The notes under the pieces were generated by a model that searched no databases, was not told where the DNA came from, and was given only the letters and a program-made list of their open reading frames with translations. Shown here piece after piece: positions 8,714 to 15,500 of a stretch of DNA of 47,582 nucleotides. This stretch comes from Firmicutes bacterium UBA5286 (GTDB taxonomy: Bacteria > Bacillota > Proteinivoracia > UBA4975), in contig DHSM01000033.1 of assembly GCA_002408465.1 (NCBI GenBank), positions 1 through 47,582 on the forward strand, in the 5' to 3' direction. Positions within the stretch are counted from its first letter, which is position 1. Each line of letters opens with the position of its first letter. The position numbers were made by a program, and so were the translations under genes.

Positions 8714-8720
8714 TTCGACA
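8714..8720. promoter_or_regulatory. Possible Spo0A box upstream of the PAS protein
   Basis: TTCGACA (reverse TGTCGAA) matches the core of the Spo0A binding site. A further palindrome TTCGTCGAA lies at 8659-8667, closer to the start codon. Short motifs like this occur by chance, so this is only suggestive. Confidence 0.3.
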
Positions 8721-8765
8721 TAATTTGCGGTTTTTCGCCGTTATGACATTTTTCGAGATTAATCG

Positions 8766-9686
8766 TCAGCACAACACCTTGATGGCGCCCCGGCGGACGC
8801 TGATTTTTACCGGCGTATTCCCCGGAGTTTCGCCATCCATTTCTATTTCCAGAGGTTTTTCCCCATTGATCATCACTTCGTCAACCAAGTAAGTGCTGAT
8901 TTTCGAATGAGAAAGATGGGTGCCCCGATAAATGCGAGGCAAGTTGATGAGCAAACGCAGCTTGCTCATGCCTCGGACGAGGATGAGGTCCAATTTGCCG
9001 TCATCAATGTGGGCAATTGGGGCTAGGCGCATGCCGCCGCCAAAATAGTTGCCGTTGGCCACCCCCGCCAGGATAAGGGAGCCCTCATAAACCTTTTCCC
9101 CGTCGGCCTCGATCCGGGCCCAGCGGTTTTTATAGGACAGCACCGACCAAAGGGTGCCTGAAAGGTAAGACAGCAGGCCGCCGGCAGATTTGGAAACATG
9201 GTTTACCCGCTTGCAGACAGCTGCCCCTAAACCAGCGTCGGCAATATTGGCATACCAGCGCCTGCCAGGGGTGCCGTCCTCATGGGAAAATTCCACTAGC
9301 GCAAGGTCGATTTCTCTTGCCCGGTTGCTGGCGATGACATCCAGGGCGCCTGGGTAATCCTTGGGGATTCCCAAAGTCTTGATGAGGTCGCAGCCCGTCC
9401 CCCGGGAGATGATTCCTAAGCGGGCAGCAGGATTGATAGGCGTTTCCCCTTCAAAAAAGCCGTTTACAACTTCATTGGCGGTGCCGTCACCGCCTACGGC
9501 GATAATAGTCGTCTTGCCGTTTCTCAGGGCGTTGCGAACAGCCTCGGTGGCATTTCCGACAGCGGTGGTCATATGGGTTTCAAAATTCAATCCCCTCTGT
9601 TTCATTTCCTCTGCTATTTTTGGCCACACCTCCCTGGTGGTGCCGTTGGCGGAGACCGGGTTGACAAGGACAAAGATATTATTCAT
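8766..9686 (-). CDS. Diacylglycerol/sphingosine kinase-family lipid kinase
   Basis: About 306 aa. It shows the DAGK catalytic hallmark VGGDGTANEVVNG, the N-terminal FVLVNPVSANGTT, and GIISRGTGCDLIKTLGIP. The C-terminal half carries the beta-sandwich signature (YFGGGMRLAPIAHIDDGKLDLILV). Such YegS/DgkB-type kinases phosphorylate diacylglycerol or related lipids at the membrane using ATP, returning DAG from lipoteichoic-acid type synthesis to phospholipid. The ATG at 9686 has AAAGGAG upstream; the longer in-frame ATG has no ribosome site. It is 120 bp downstream of the DUF1893 gene with a hairpin between. Confidence 0.92.
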   Translation of the reverse strand: MNNIFVLVNPVSANGTTREVWPKIAEEMKQRGLNFETHMTTAVGNATEAVRNALRNGKTTIIAVGGDGTANEVVNGFFEGETPINPAARLGIISRGTGCDLIKTLGIPKDYPGALDVIASNRAREIDLALVEFSHEDGTPGRRWYANIADAGLGAAVCKRVNHVSKSAGGLLSYLSGTLWSVLSYKNRWARIEADGEKVYEGSLILAGVANGNYFGGGMRLAPIAHIDDGKLDLILVRGMSKLRLLINLPRIYRGTHLSHSKISTYLVDEVMINGEKPLEIEMDGETPGNTPVKISVRRGAIKVLC

Positions 9687-9783
9687 CTGGGCTGCTCCTT
9701 TCACACAGTCGAAGTTCCGATAAATGAATGTTCGACGCAGCAAAAGCAAAATCCTTTAGGCAGGCTCCGGGGGAATAATAATA

Positions 9784-9799
9784 GGCCGCAATTGCGGCC
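9784..9799 (-). terminator. Palindromic hairpin after the DUF1893 gene
   Basis: GGCCGCAATTGCGGCC is a perfect 16-bp palindrome 6 bp past the DUF1893 stop. On the minus strand it runs into a TATTATTATT tract. It is a plausible terminator with an imperfect U-tract. Confidence 0.5.
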
Positions 9800-9805
9800 A
9801 TGAAA

Positions 9806-10252
9806 TTAGTGCACTTGTTTGAGAGGCACAGTGCTGTGCAAGTCATTGAGGAGCTTGCGCACTGCCTTGACGCCCTTTTCGGGAACGACGGTAAATTCGG
9901 TGGTTATTTCAATGGGGCAGGGGCCTGTGCCCTCACGGTTAAGGATTTGCGGCACCGTCATGCCGGTGCAATAGAGAACCCCGGCTTCTGCCAGGACATC
10001 AGCGGCCCCCTGGCTCATTACGGTCGTGTGAACGGCGGTCACCTGGCCGAGGACGGCAATCATGGCTGCAGCCCGGCCAACGATTTTATCGGCCACGGCG
10101 CTGCCGGGAAGGACATTGTTGTCCAAGGCGTCCAGCAGGGGTTGAATGCCGGGGAGACGGCTGCTGAAGAGCATGCGCCCGTTCCTGACTACTACCAGGG
10201 ACTGACCCTCCTCCGCCAGCAATTGAGCGGCTATTTTCAGATCTCCGCTCAT
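9806..10252 (-). CDS. DUF1893 (cytidine-deaminase-like fold) protein
   Basis: A 148-aa protein of the DUF1893 family, whose structurally known member (Thermotoga TM1506) has a cytidine-deaminase-like fold. Seen here are LVVVRNGRMLFSSRLPGIQPLL, GSAVADKIVGRAAAMIAVLG and a TGMTVPQILNREGTGPCPIE segment that may hold metal-binding or catalytic Cys. The function is not established. The ATG follows GGAAGGA and a run of eight T. It overlaps by ATGA the stop of a possible 58-aa upstream ORF, suggesting translational coupling. Confidence 0.85.
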   Translation of the reverse strand: MSGDLKIAAQLLAEEGQSLVVVRNGRMLFSSRLPGIQPLLDALDNNVLPGSAVADKIVGRAAAMIAVLGQVTAVHTTVMSQGAADVLAEAGVLYCTGMTVPQILNREGTGPCPIEITTEFTVVPEKGVKAVRKLLNDLHSTVPLKQVH

Positions 10253-10425
10253 AAAAAAAATCCTTCCTTCCTTGCAGGCAGCTGGAATGATATGTGGGAA
10301 AGCCCACTAGGAATGCTGGGCGAATAAAGGGAGCTGCGGGACGACAAGCCCGCAAGGGACAGTATGTTGGGGAAAATAAAGGCCTGGGCAGGATGAAACG
10401 CGCCCCCGGCAGAGGGATAAAGCAT
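10249..10425 (-). CDS. Possible 58-aa leader peptide ORF upstream of DUF1893
   Basis: An ATG at 10423-10425 lies 8 nt after a perfect AGGAGGT ribosome site and opens a 58-codon frame that ends with TGA overlapping the ATG of the DUF1893 gene (ATGA). The peptide is Ser/Pro/Leu-rich (starts MLYPSAGGAFHPAQAF) with no recognised family. The strong ribosome site and exact coupling argue for translation, perhaps as a coupling leader; the composition argues against a conserved protein. Confidence 0.4.
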   Translation of the reverse strand: MLYPSAGGAFHPAQAFIFPNILSLAGLSSRSSLYSPSIPSGLSHISFQLPARKEGFFL

Positions 10426-10523
10426 AAATTATGACCTCCTCGTATGTGGACAGTAGTGCAAAGAAGTAGTTCTAGACTGCAGGCATTAATCCTGCCGTTT
10501 TGGACAATGTAATTCATGGAAAA

Positions 10524-10556
10524 CCGCCGCTCGGATCAGCAATGATCCGGCGGCGG
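10524..10556 (-). terminator. Strong terminator overlapping the end of the 60-aa gene
   Basis: CCGCCGC-CGGATCA pairs with TGATCCG-GCGGCGG (14 bp, one bulge, tetraloop) and on the minus strand is followed by TTTTCC. The stop codon of the 60-aa protein lies inside the stem. Confidence 0.8.
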
Positions 10557-10718
10557 CAGTTGCCCGTGAAGTTCTATCAGGCCCGCTCGTTCCAGTTCCC
10601 GCACCACTTCAAAAAGAGAGTCCTTTTTATGGCTGGGCAGCTCCCTGACAAAAAGGTTAACCTCCCGGGGCGAGGCCTGCAGGCGAAAGCGAACATCGGC
10701 AAAGCGCAATCTTTTCAC
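10536..10718 (-). CDS. Hypothetical 60-aa protein
   Basis: I choose the GTG at 10718, 6 nt after AGGAGG; a longer reading from TTG would put that site inside the gene. The product is small and charged (begins KRLRFADVRFRLQ, then a Glu/Arg/Leu helix SLFEVVRELERAGLIEL). No domain is recognised. It lies 63 bp after the DUF503 gene in the same direction and ends in a terminator, so it is probably the last cistron of that unit. The clear ribosome site and operon position support it. Confidence 0.55.
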   Translation of the reverse strand: MKRLRFADVRFRLQASPREVNLFVRELPSHKKDSLFEVVRELERAGLIELHGQLPPPDHC

Positions 10719-10781
10719 ATCCTGCCTCCTGGGCAAAAAGTTTACGGTTAGTATGCGCTCCAGCCGGCCGCCTATTCTGAG

Positions 10782-11057
10782 CTAGAAAAACTCCAACCCC
10801 TGGGCTAAGAGCTCAGCGCCTGCCTGCTCTGCCAGACTGATGACACTTTCCAGCACCCGCCTGGCGCTGTCGGGATCGGGGCCCACCCAGGCAGCCGCCA
10901 GACACGCCCGGTTGTGCACGTCGTGACAACTGGCTTCATACACCGATAAATTATGGCGCTGATGCATGCGGCTGAGGACAGATTTTACCACCATGCGCTT
11001 TTCCTTGAGAGAATGGGCCTCCAAGCGCAAGTCCAAGGTCATCAGGGCGACCACCAT
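10782..11057 (-). CDS. DUF503 (YlxP-like) protein
   Basis: A 91-aa protein with the DUF503 hallmarks: SLKEKRMVVKSVLSRMHQRHNLSVYE and ACLAAAWVGPDPDSARRVLESVI. YlxP genes are usually found with nusA-infB-rbfA and have a small ferredoxin-like fold; a role in ribosome or RNA biology is suspected but unproven. Here it stands apart from that cluster, together with a 60-aa gene. The ATG has GGAAGGTG upstream. Confidence 0.85.
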   Translation of the reverse strand: MVVALMTLDLRLEAHSLKEKRMVVKSVLSRMHQRHNLSVYEASCHDVHNRACLAAAWVGPDPDSARRVLESVISLAEQAGAELLAQGLEFF

Positions 11058-11134
11058 TAATGTCCACCTTCCCCTCTGTTACCTAATTGTAGATATTGTA
11101 TTGGAAATTTGCCCATAGGGTCAAGCCCCTGGTA

Positions 11135-11162
11135 TTGCGTGCACAAATTCTCAGCATATGCT
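11135..11162 (+). promoter_or_regulatory. Sigma-A-like promoter of the YlbF gene
   Basis: TTGCGT and TATGCT are separated by 16 bp, about 30 bp before the YlbF ATG. Match to consensus is moderate. Confidence 0.5.
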
Positions 11163-11193
11163 AGACTGAAGAAGTTATAAAGGGAGGTGTCTT

Positions 11194-11514
11194 ATGATTA
11201 AGGAAAAGGCCGCAGAATTGGCGGCCGCCATCAAGGAATCTGAAGAGTATAAAGGGCTGCAATCAGCCAGAGCCAGAGTCAAGCTGGACCCCAACGCATC
11301 CGATCTGCTGGACAGGCTGCAGCTGCTCCAGGAGAAAATTATCGGCTTGCAACAGCAGGGCCAGGCCATTACCCAGGAGGTCGTGGAAGAATTGCGCACC
11401 CTGGAAGGGCAGATGCAGCTGAACTTGACCCTGAGGCATATGGTCGAATCCCAGCAAAAATTTGAAGACCTCATGGACGGAGTTAACCAGATTTTGGCGG
11501 AAACACTCAATTAA
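11194..11514 (+). CDS. YlbF/YmcA-family protein
   Basis: A 106-aa all-helical protein of the YlbF family (com_ylbF domain): KEKAAELAAAIKESEEYKGLQSAR and a long Gln/Leu/Glu-rich helix. In Bacillus, YlbF, YmcA and YaaT form a complex that assists RNase Y in mRNA processing and promotes competence, sporulation and biofilm. The Fe-S-binding Cys seen in some members are absent. The ATG follows GGGAGG. It is monocistronic, with its own promoter and terminator. Confidence 0.85.
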   Translation: MIKEKAAELAAAIKESEEYKGLQSARARVKLDPNASDLLDRLQLLQEKIIGLQQQGQAITQEVVEELRTLEGQMQLNLTLRHMVESQQKFEDLMDGVNQILAETLN

Positions 11515-11520
11515 CGAAAA

Positions 11521-11541
11521 AACATCCTGCTAAAGGATGTT
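11521..11541 (+). terminator. Intrinsic terminator of the YlbF gene
   Basis: An 8-bp stem AACATCCT / AGGATGTT with a 5-nt loop is followed by TTTATTTT, 7 bp past the YlbF stop. Confidence 0.8.
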
Positions 11542-11551
11542 TTTATTTTGG

Positions 11552-12322
11552 TTAGAAATGGCCTAGAGTCCCCTGTCTTCTCGCCTTTGCCTCGCATAGT
11601 TTGAATACGGCAATGCCAACAAATAAATACAAAAGAGAGCTGAATAGCATAGTCAGCCAGTCCCCGGCGGGGATGTAAGAAAGATTCTGGCCCTTGATCA
11701 TGACCATGCGAATCCAGTGAGAGGGCAAAGTGGCGGGCAGCCAGCGAAATACCGGGGAGGGATCCGCTGCCACCAAGGCGATGAGGGCAAATTGAACGAT
11801 TTGCAGATAGGACTGAATGCGCTTGTACATGAGGGTAATGCCGCCGAAAAAGAAGCCCAGGCCGCTAACAGCCATGAGGGCAAAGAGAATCAAGGGCAGC
11901 AGGGAGATAATGTCGATGTTTAGACTGGTGCCGGTGGTAGCCATGGTCAGGGCCAACATGGCGATGACTACCAGCAAATCTGTTAGCACACCGGCAATTA
12001 ATTTAAAAGCGCTGAGAACTGTAAGGCCAAGAGGGGACATACACAGCTGCTCCAGGGTGCCCTCCTGAGTTTCCTGCAAAAGAGTATAGGGAATTGTCTG
12101 CCAGGCCATCATCAGCATCAGCCAAGTTACGTAGCTGACCACAAGACTATCTATGGTTGTGCCCAACTTGAGGCCGGCTCCCCCCAGCCCGGTGTAACCC
12201 CAGAAGATCAGCATAAAAATGATGTAGATAGTAATGATGCCCCCTAGAGAGTTGACAAAGTAGCGGCGCATGAGGATTATTTCCTTTTTCAGCATGGCCG
12301 CAAATCCAAGCCACAGTTTCAT
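11552..12322 (-). CDS. ABC-2 type transporter permease
   Basis: A 256-aa integral membrane protein with about six hydrophobic helices and the ABC-2 layout: the first helix after a short amphipathic start, and a coupling motif ETQEGTLEQLCMSP between helices. It pairs with the ATPase gene immediately upstream (ATGA overlap, translationally coupled). Together with the lipoprotein gene at 13308-14621 this forms a three-gene unit. The exporter's substrate is unknown; ABC-2 systems move lipids, polysaccharides or drugs, or act in membrane homeostasis. Confidence 0.88.
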   Translation of the reverse strand: MKLWLGFAAMLKKEIILMRRYFVNSLGGIITIYIIFMLIFWGYTGLGGAGLKLGTTIDSLVVSYVTWLMLMMAWQTIPYTLLQETQEGTLEQLCMSPLGLTVLSAFKLIAGVLTDLLVVIAMLALTMATTGTSLNIDIISLLPLILFALMAVSGLGFFFGGITLMYKRIQSYLQIVQFALIALVAADPSPVFRWLPATLPSHWIRMVMIKGQNLSYIPAGDWLTMLFSSLLYLFVGIAVFKLCEAKARRQGTLGHF

Positions 12323-13269
12323 GCCTTGGCACCCCCCAGAATTTCCATAAATACCTTTTCGAAATTCAGTTCCTTGCGGCTGACGGATTCAATTGGCGTC
12401 TGCTCAGAGCCCAAGACATCAAGGGCCTGCCAGAGCAAGGTGGGATTTTCCATGTCCAGGGAAATCTGCCAGCCGGAATTGACCGGCTCCAGGCGCAGAT
12501 GAGGAATTTGCTCCAAGCCAGTGCGCTGCCCAGGAGTCAGCTGGCCTACCACCAGGTCGTAAGAGCGGACCTGGAATAGGTCAAGCAAGTGCTGGATGTT
12601 GTCATTGGCCACAATCCTGCCTTCATTGATTATGACCACATGCTGACAAATGTCCTGGACTACGTTCATGTCATGGGTGGTAATGATTACCGTGCGCTGC
12701 TCCTCCTGGACGATGCGGCGCAGAAGGCTGCGAATTTCATAGGAAGCCTTGACATCCAAGCCCAGGGTGGGCTCGTCCAACAGCAGAATTGGCGCTCCCG
12801 TTACCAAGGTTACTGCCAGGGCCAGTTTTTGCTGCATTCCCCGGGATAATTTGCGCACAGGCTGATTGGCCTTTTCGGTCAGGCCGAAAACCTCCAACAG
12901 CTCTGGAATTTCTCTGTTCAGTCTCCGGGGCTTGCGGCCGCGGATGGCGGCAAAGAACTCAAGATTTTCCCGGGGGGTCAGCCGCCAGTATATATTGCGG
13001 TTGCCTTCCAGCACAGCCGTCAGCTGGGCCAGGGCTTTTGCCCGCTGGCACTGGACATCCCAGCCGTTTACGCTAATGCTTCCCGCATCCGGCTGGACCA
13101 GGCCGCAGATTGATTTGATTGTAGTGGTCTTGCCGGCCCCATTGGGGCCAAGAAGACCGAAGATTATCCCCCGGGGGACTTCAAAGCTAATTTCTTCCAA
13201 GGCCCTGACCTGTTTGCCTTCGGAGCCAGAATAAGTCTTAGTCAGGTTATTCACCTTGAGGACAATGTC
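12319..13269 (-). CDS. ABC transporter ATP-binding protein
   Basis: About 316 aa. Walker A GPNGAGKTTT, a signature-like LSRGMQQKLALA (the usual LSGG second Gly replaced by Arg), Walker B ILLLDEPTLGLD and the switch His in ITTHDMN are all visible. A ~90-aa C-terminal extension typical of ABC-2 exporters follows (QVRSYDLVVGQL). I chose the GTG at 13269 because GGAGGAGGG lies just upstream. It energises the overlapping permease gene and lies 38 bp after the lipoprotein gene. Confidence 0.92.
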   Translation of the reverse strand, partial: DIVLKVNNLTKTYSGSEGKQVRALEEISFEVPRGIIFGLLGPNGAGKTTTIKSICGLVQPDAGSISVNGWDVQCQRAKALAQLTAVLEGNRNIYWRLTPRENLEFFAAIRGRKPRRLNREIPELLEVFGLTEKANQPVRKLSRGMQQKLALAVTLVTGAPILLLDEPTLGLDVKASYEIRSLLRRIVQEEQRTVIITTHDMNVVQDICQHVVIINEGRIVANDNIQHLLDLFQVRSYDLVVGQLTPGQRTGLEQIPHLRLEPVNSGWQISLDMENPTLLWQALDVLGSEQTPIESVSRKELNFEKVFMEILGGAKA

Positions 13270-13307
13270 CACAAAAATCCCTCCTCCCAATAATTGCAGC
13301 GCCGGGT

Positions 13308-14621
13308 CTACATGATCAGCTGCTTAATATAGACTGCATCGCCCTGAGAATAAATTAAATACTGATTGACCAGGGCCAGAATCTTAAGATCCTGGGCATC
13401 CTTGAGGATTACCCGGGAGCCAGAGGCAGGGGAAAAGCGCACAAGTTTGTCCTCCAAAAGGGCAATCAGGGTGCCTTCCTGCCATTTAAACTCCTTTGGC
13501 TTCAGCTCGTACATCTTGTCGGCGGCGACATCGAAGTAGACCAGGTGCTCACCATTGTCGCCGGGGCAGCCAAGGACGGCATCGTCGGTGGCGGCCAGCA
13601 GCCGCCACTGGGCCCAGTTGCCAGGCAGGGAAAAGAGCTGAACAGGACCGGTCTCTTCAGTCCAGGCCCACAGTTCATTGCAGCAGGTGCCAAAGTAATC
13701 CTTGGCGCCCCCCAGGAAGTAGAGCTTTTCACTGGCTGCAGACCACATAGGTGATTGGGGCAGTACTCCGCCGCTGACAATGGTTCTGGTCTTGCCTGCA
13801 GTATCCGCCAGCCCCAGGCTGTCCTCCTGGCGCCAGGCCAAAAGGGTGTGGTCGCTGTTCCAAACCATTTCCTGATTATAGCTTAGAGAAACTTGAGCGC
13901 CATTGCTTAGATTCTGGAGAACGCTGCCCTCCTCCACCGGCAACAGGTACCAATGGCTGCCGGCAACGCCCCCTGCCCAGCGGGGCCAGGCATTATTCAC
14001 CGGGTTTAGCCCTTCCTGAAACTCATTGAAGGTTTCGCCGCTGAGGATATCTGTAAAGTATGGTCCGGCAACAGGACCCAAGTACCAGCTCTCGCCGTTA
14101 AACCAGACTGGCTGCCGGCGCAGGCCCAGGGGCACCCAGGCGCTTGCCTGCCAGGCAATTTCCGCCTGTCCCCCGGAGAGATCCAGCAGCACCCAGCTGT
14201 GATTCCCCTCCTCGTCTTCGGCCCCCAGCAACACCCAGGGCCAGGCAACGGCCTCCAGGGCGGGAGCGGGGCCTTTGAGGGCAACAGCCCCTAGGCCTGT
14301 GACTTCGACAGAACGAAGGTCTAGAGAATAGAGGCTGGCAATCTCATCCTGCCAGGCCAGGGCCAGGAGGGTATGTTTTTCCTCGGGAATGGCTGCAAAA
14401 CCCCTGAACTCGCCGAATTTCTCCAAGGCAATATCGCCGGCGGCGGAGATGAGCTCCGGGCGGCGGGGATTTTGCACTAATTTTACTTCGGACCACAAAG
14501 GCTGAGTTTTCGGGTGGGAATTGCCCATCAAGCCCAGTTTGTCAGAAACAGAACATCCCTGGGCAAATAATAGAGCTATTGCAAGGGCTGCAGCAAAAAG
14601 CAGTACAATCTTCTTCTCCAT
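13308..14621 (-). CDS. Lipoprotein, probable beta-propeller
   Basis: 437 aa. The signal peptide ends in the lipobox FAQGC (Cys about residue 23). The exported part has several Trp-containing beta repeats (for example WQDEIASLYSLDLRS, MWSAASEKLYFLGG, WAWTEETGPVQLF), like TolB/WD40-type propellers. No catalytic motif is visible. It is first in a unit with an ABC-2 ATPase and permease, so it may help recognise or receive their substrate outside the membrane. The ATG has GAGGG upstream. It lies about 100 bp after the fdhB-like gene but is separated from it by a terminator. Confidence 0.7.
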   Translation of the reverse strand: MEKKIVLLFAAALAIALLFAQGCSVSDKLGLMGNSHPKTQPLWSEVKLVQNPRRPELISAAGDIALEKFGEFRGFAAIPEEKHTLLALAWQDEIASLYSLDLRSVEVTGLGAVALKGPAPALEAVAWPWVLLGAEDEEGNHSWVLLDLSGGQAEIAWQASAWVPLGLRRQPVWFNGESWYLGPVAGPYFTDILSGETFNEFQEGLNPVNNAWPRWAGGVAGSHWYLLPVEEGSVLQNLSNGAQVSLSYNQEMVWNSDHTLLAWRQEDSLGLADTAGKTRTIVSGGVLPQSPMWSAASEKLYFLGGAKDYFGTCCNELWAWTEETGPVQLFSLPGNWAQWRLLAATDDAVLGCPGDNGEHLVYFDVAADKMYELKPKEFKWQEGTLIALLEDKLVRFSPASGSRVILKDAQDLKILALVNQYLIYSQGDAVYIKQLIM

Positions 14622-14700
14622 ATTATCCCTCTCTTAGATTCAGGTCAGTTTCTTAACTATTCTTCTTCGTGCCCCGAAATTCCTTTTTGCTATAAAAAGA

Positions 14701-14723
14701 AAAAAGGTCCTGAAGACCTTTTT
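14701..14723 (-). terminator. Terminator of the formate dehydrogenase operon
   Basis: A 9-bp stem (AAAAAGGTC / GACCTTTTT on the plus strand) overlaps the stop codon of the Fe-S subunit and on the minus strand runs into TTTTTTC. Confidence 0.8.
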
Positions 14724-15498
14724 ACATGGTGTTATCGCCTTTATGCTGAATTCTGTCTCCCCGCCAGCGCAAAAACCCGACAACCAGGCCGGAAAAGAGG
14801 CCAACGGAGGCCAGCTTTCCCAGGGGCCGCCGCGCCAGCTGCCAAATCCAGGCGGATGCGCTGTAGCAGGGATTTTCCGGCAGGCCGTAAGCTGCAGGCC
14901 TCTCAGTGAGAATGTAAATTCTCCCCAGGCCGTGCATCTCATTTTCGCCATAGATATTGGCTTGGGCAAATCCCTGTTCCCGCAGAGACTGCACCCTCTC
15001 TTTAGCCTGCTGCAACAGAGCGTTCCGCTCCCCATACTGCAGAGCCCCGTTGGGGCAGGTGGTGACACAAGCCGGCCTGAGCCCCTGGCTGGTTCTTTCG
15101 GCGCAGCCGGTGCACTTGCCCATCTTGTTAGTCGTCTTGCTGAGATGGGGCACATGAAAGGGGCAATGTTGGACACAGAGGCCGCAGCCAATGCACTTGT
15201 CGGGATCCGGCCAGACTGTGCCGTTCTTAGTGCGCTGCACTGCCCCCGCCGGGCAGACGTTGACACAGGCGGCATCAGTGCAGTGCATGCAGGCGTAGTT
15301 GGCAAAAAGCCAGCGGCCCTGGTCGGTTTCGGAAAAGATCAGGTGATTCCAGGTATGTGCCTCGAGAGTTGGGGGATTGGTATAGCTGCCGCGAAATTTT
15401 GTCGCCCCTGCCGGCAGCCGGTTCCAGTCCTTGCAAGCCACCTGGCAGCCTCGGCAGGCCATGCACTTTTTTGTATCCACCAGCACTGCATACGCCAC
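14722..15498 (-). CDS. fdhB: Formate dehydrogenase iron-sulfur subunit with C-terminal membrane helix
   Basis: About 258 aa. Four ferredoxin-type Cys groups are visible: CMACRGCQVACKDWN, CMHCTDAACVNVCP, CIGCGLCVQHCP and CTGCAERT with CVTTCP, as in FdnH/FdoH-type subunits that hold four [4Fe-4S] clusters. One C-terminal hydrophobic helix (LGKLASVGLFSGLVVGFLRW) would anchor it in the membrane. It accepts electrons from the catalytic subunit. The GTG at 15498 is preceded by AAGGAGG at 8 nt and lies 2 nt after the catalytic subunit's stop. No cytochrome b (FdnI) subunit is adjacent. Confidence 0.92.
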   Translation of the reverse strand: MAYAVLVDTKKCMACRGCQVACKDWNRLPAGATKFRGSYTNPPTLEAHTWNHLIFSETDQGRWLFANYACMHCTDAACVNVCPAGAVQRTKNGTVWPDPDKCIGCGLCVQHCPFHVPHLSKTTNKMGKCTGCAERTSQGLRPACVTTCPNGALQYGERNALLQQAKERVQSLREQGFAQANIYGENEMHGLGRIYILTERPAAYGLPENPCYSASAWIWQLARRPLGKLASVGLFSGLVVGFLRWRGDRIQHKGDNTM

Positions 15499-15500
15499 TC

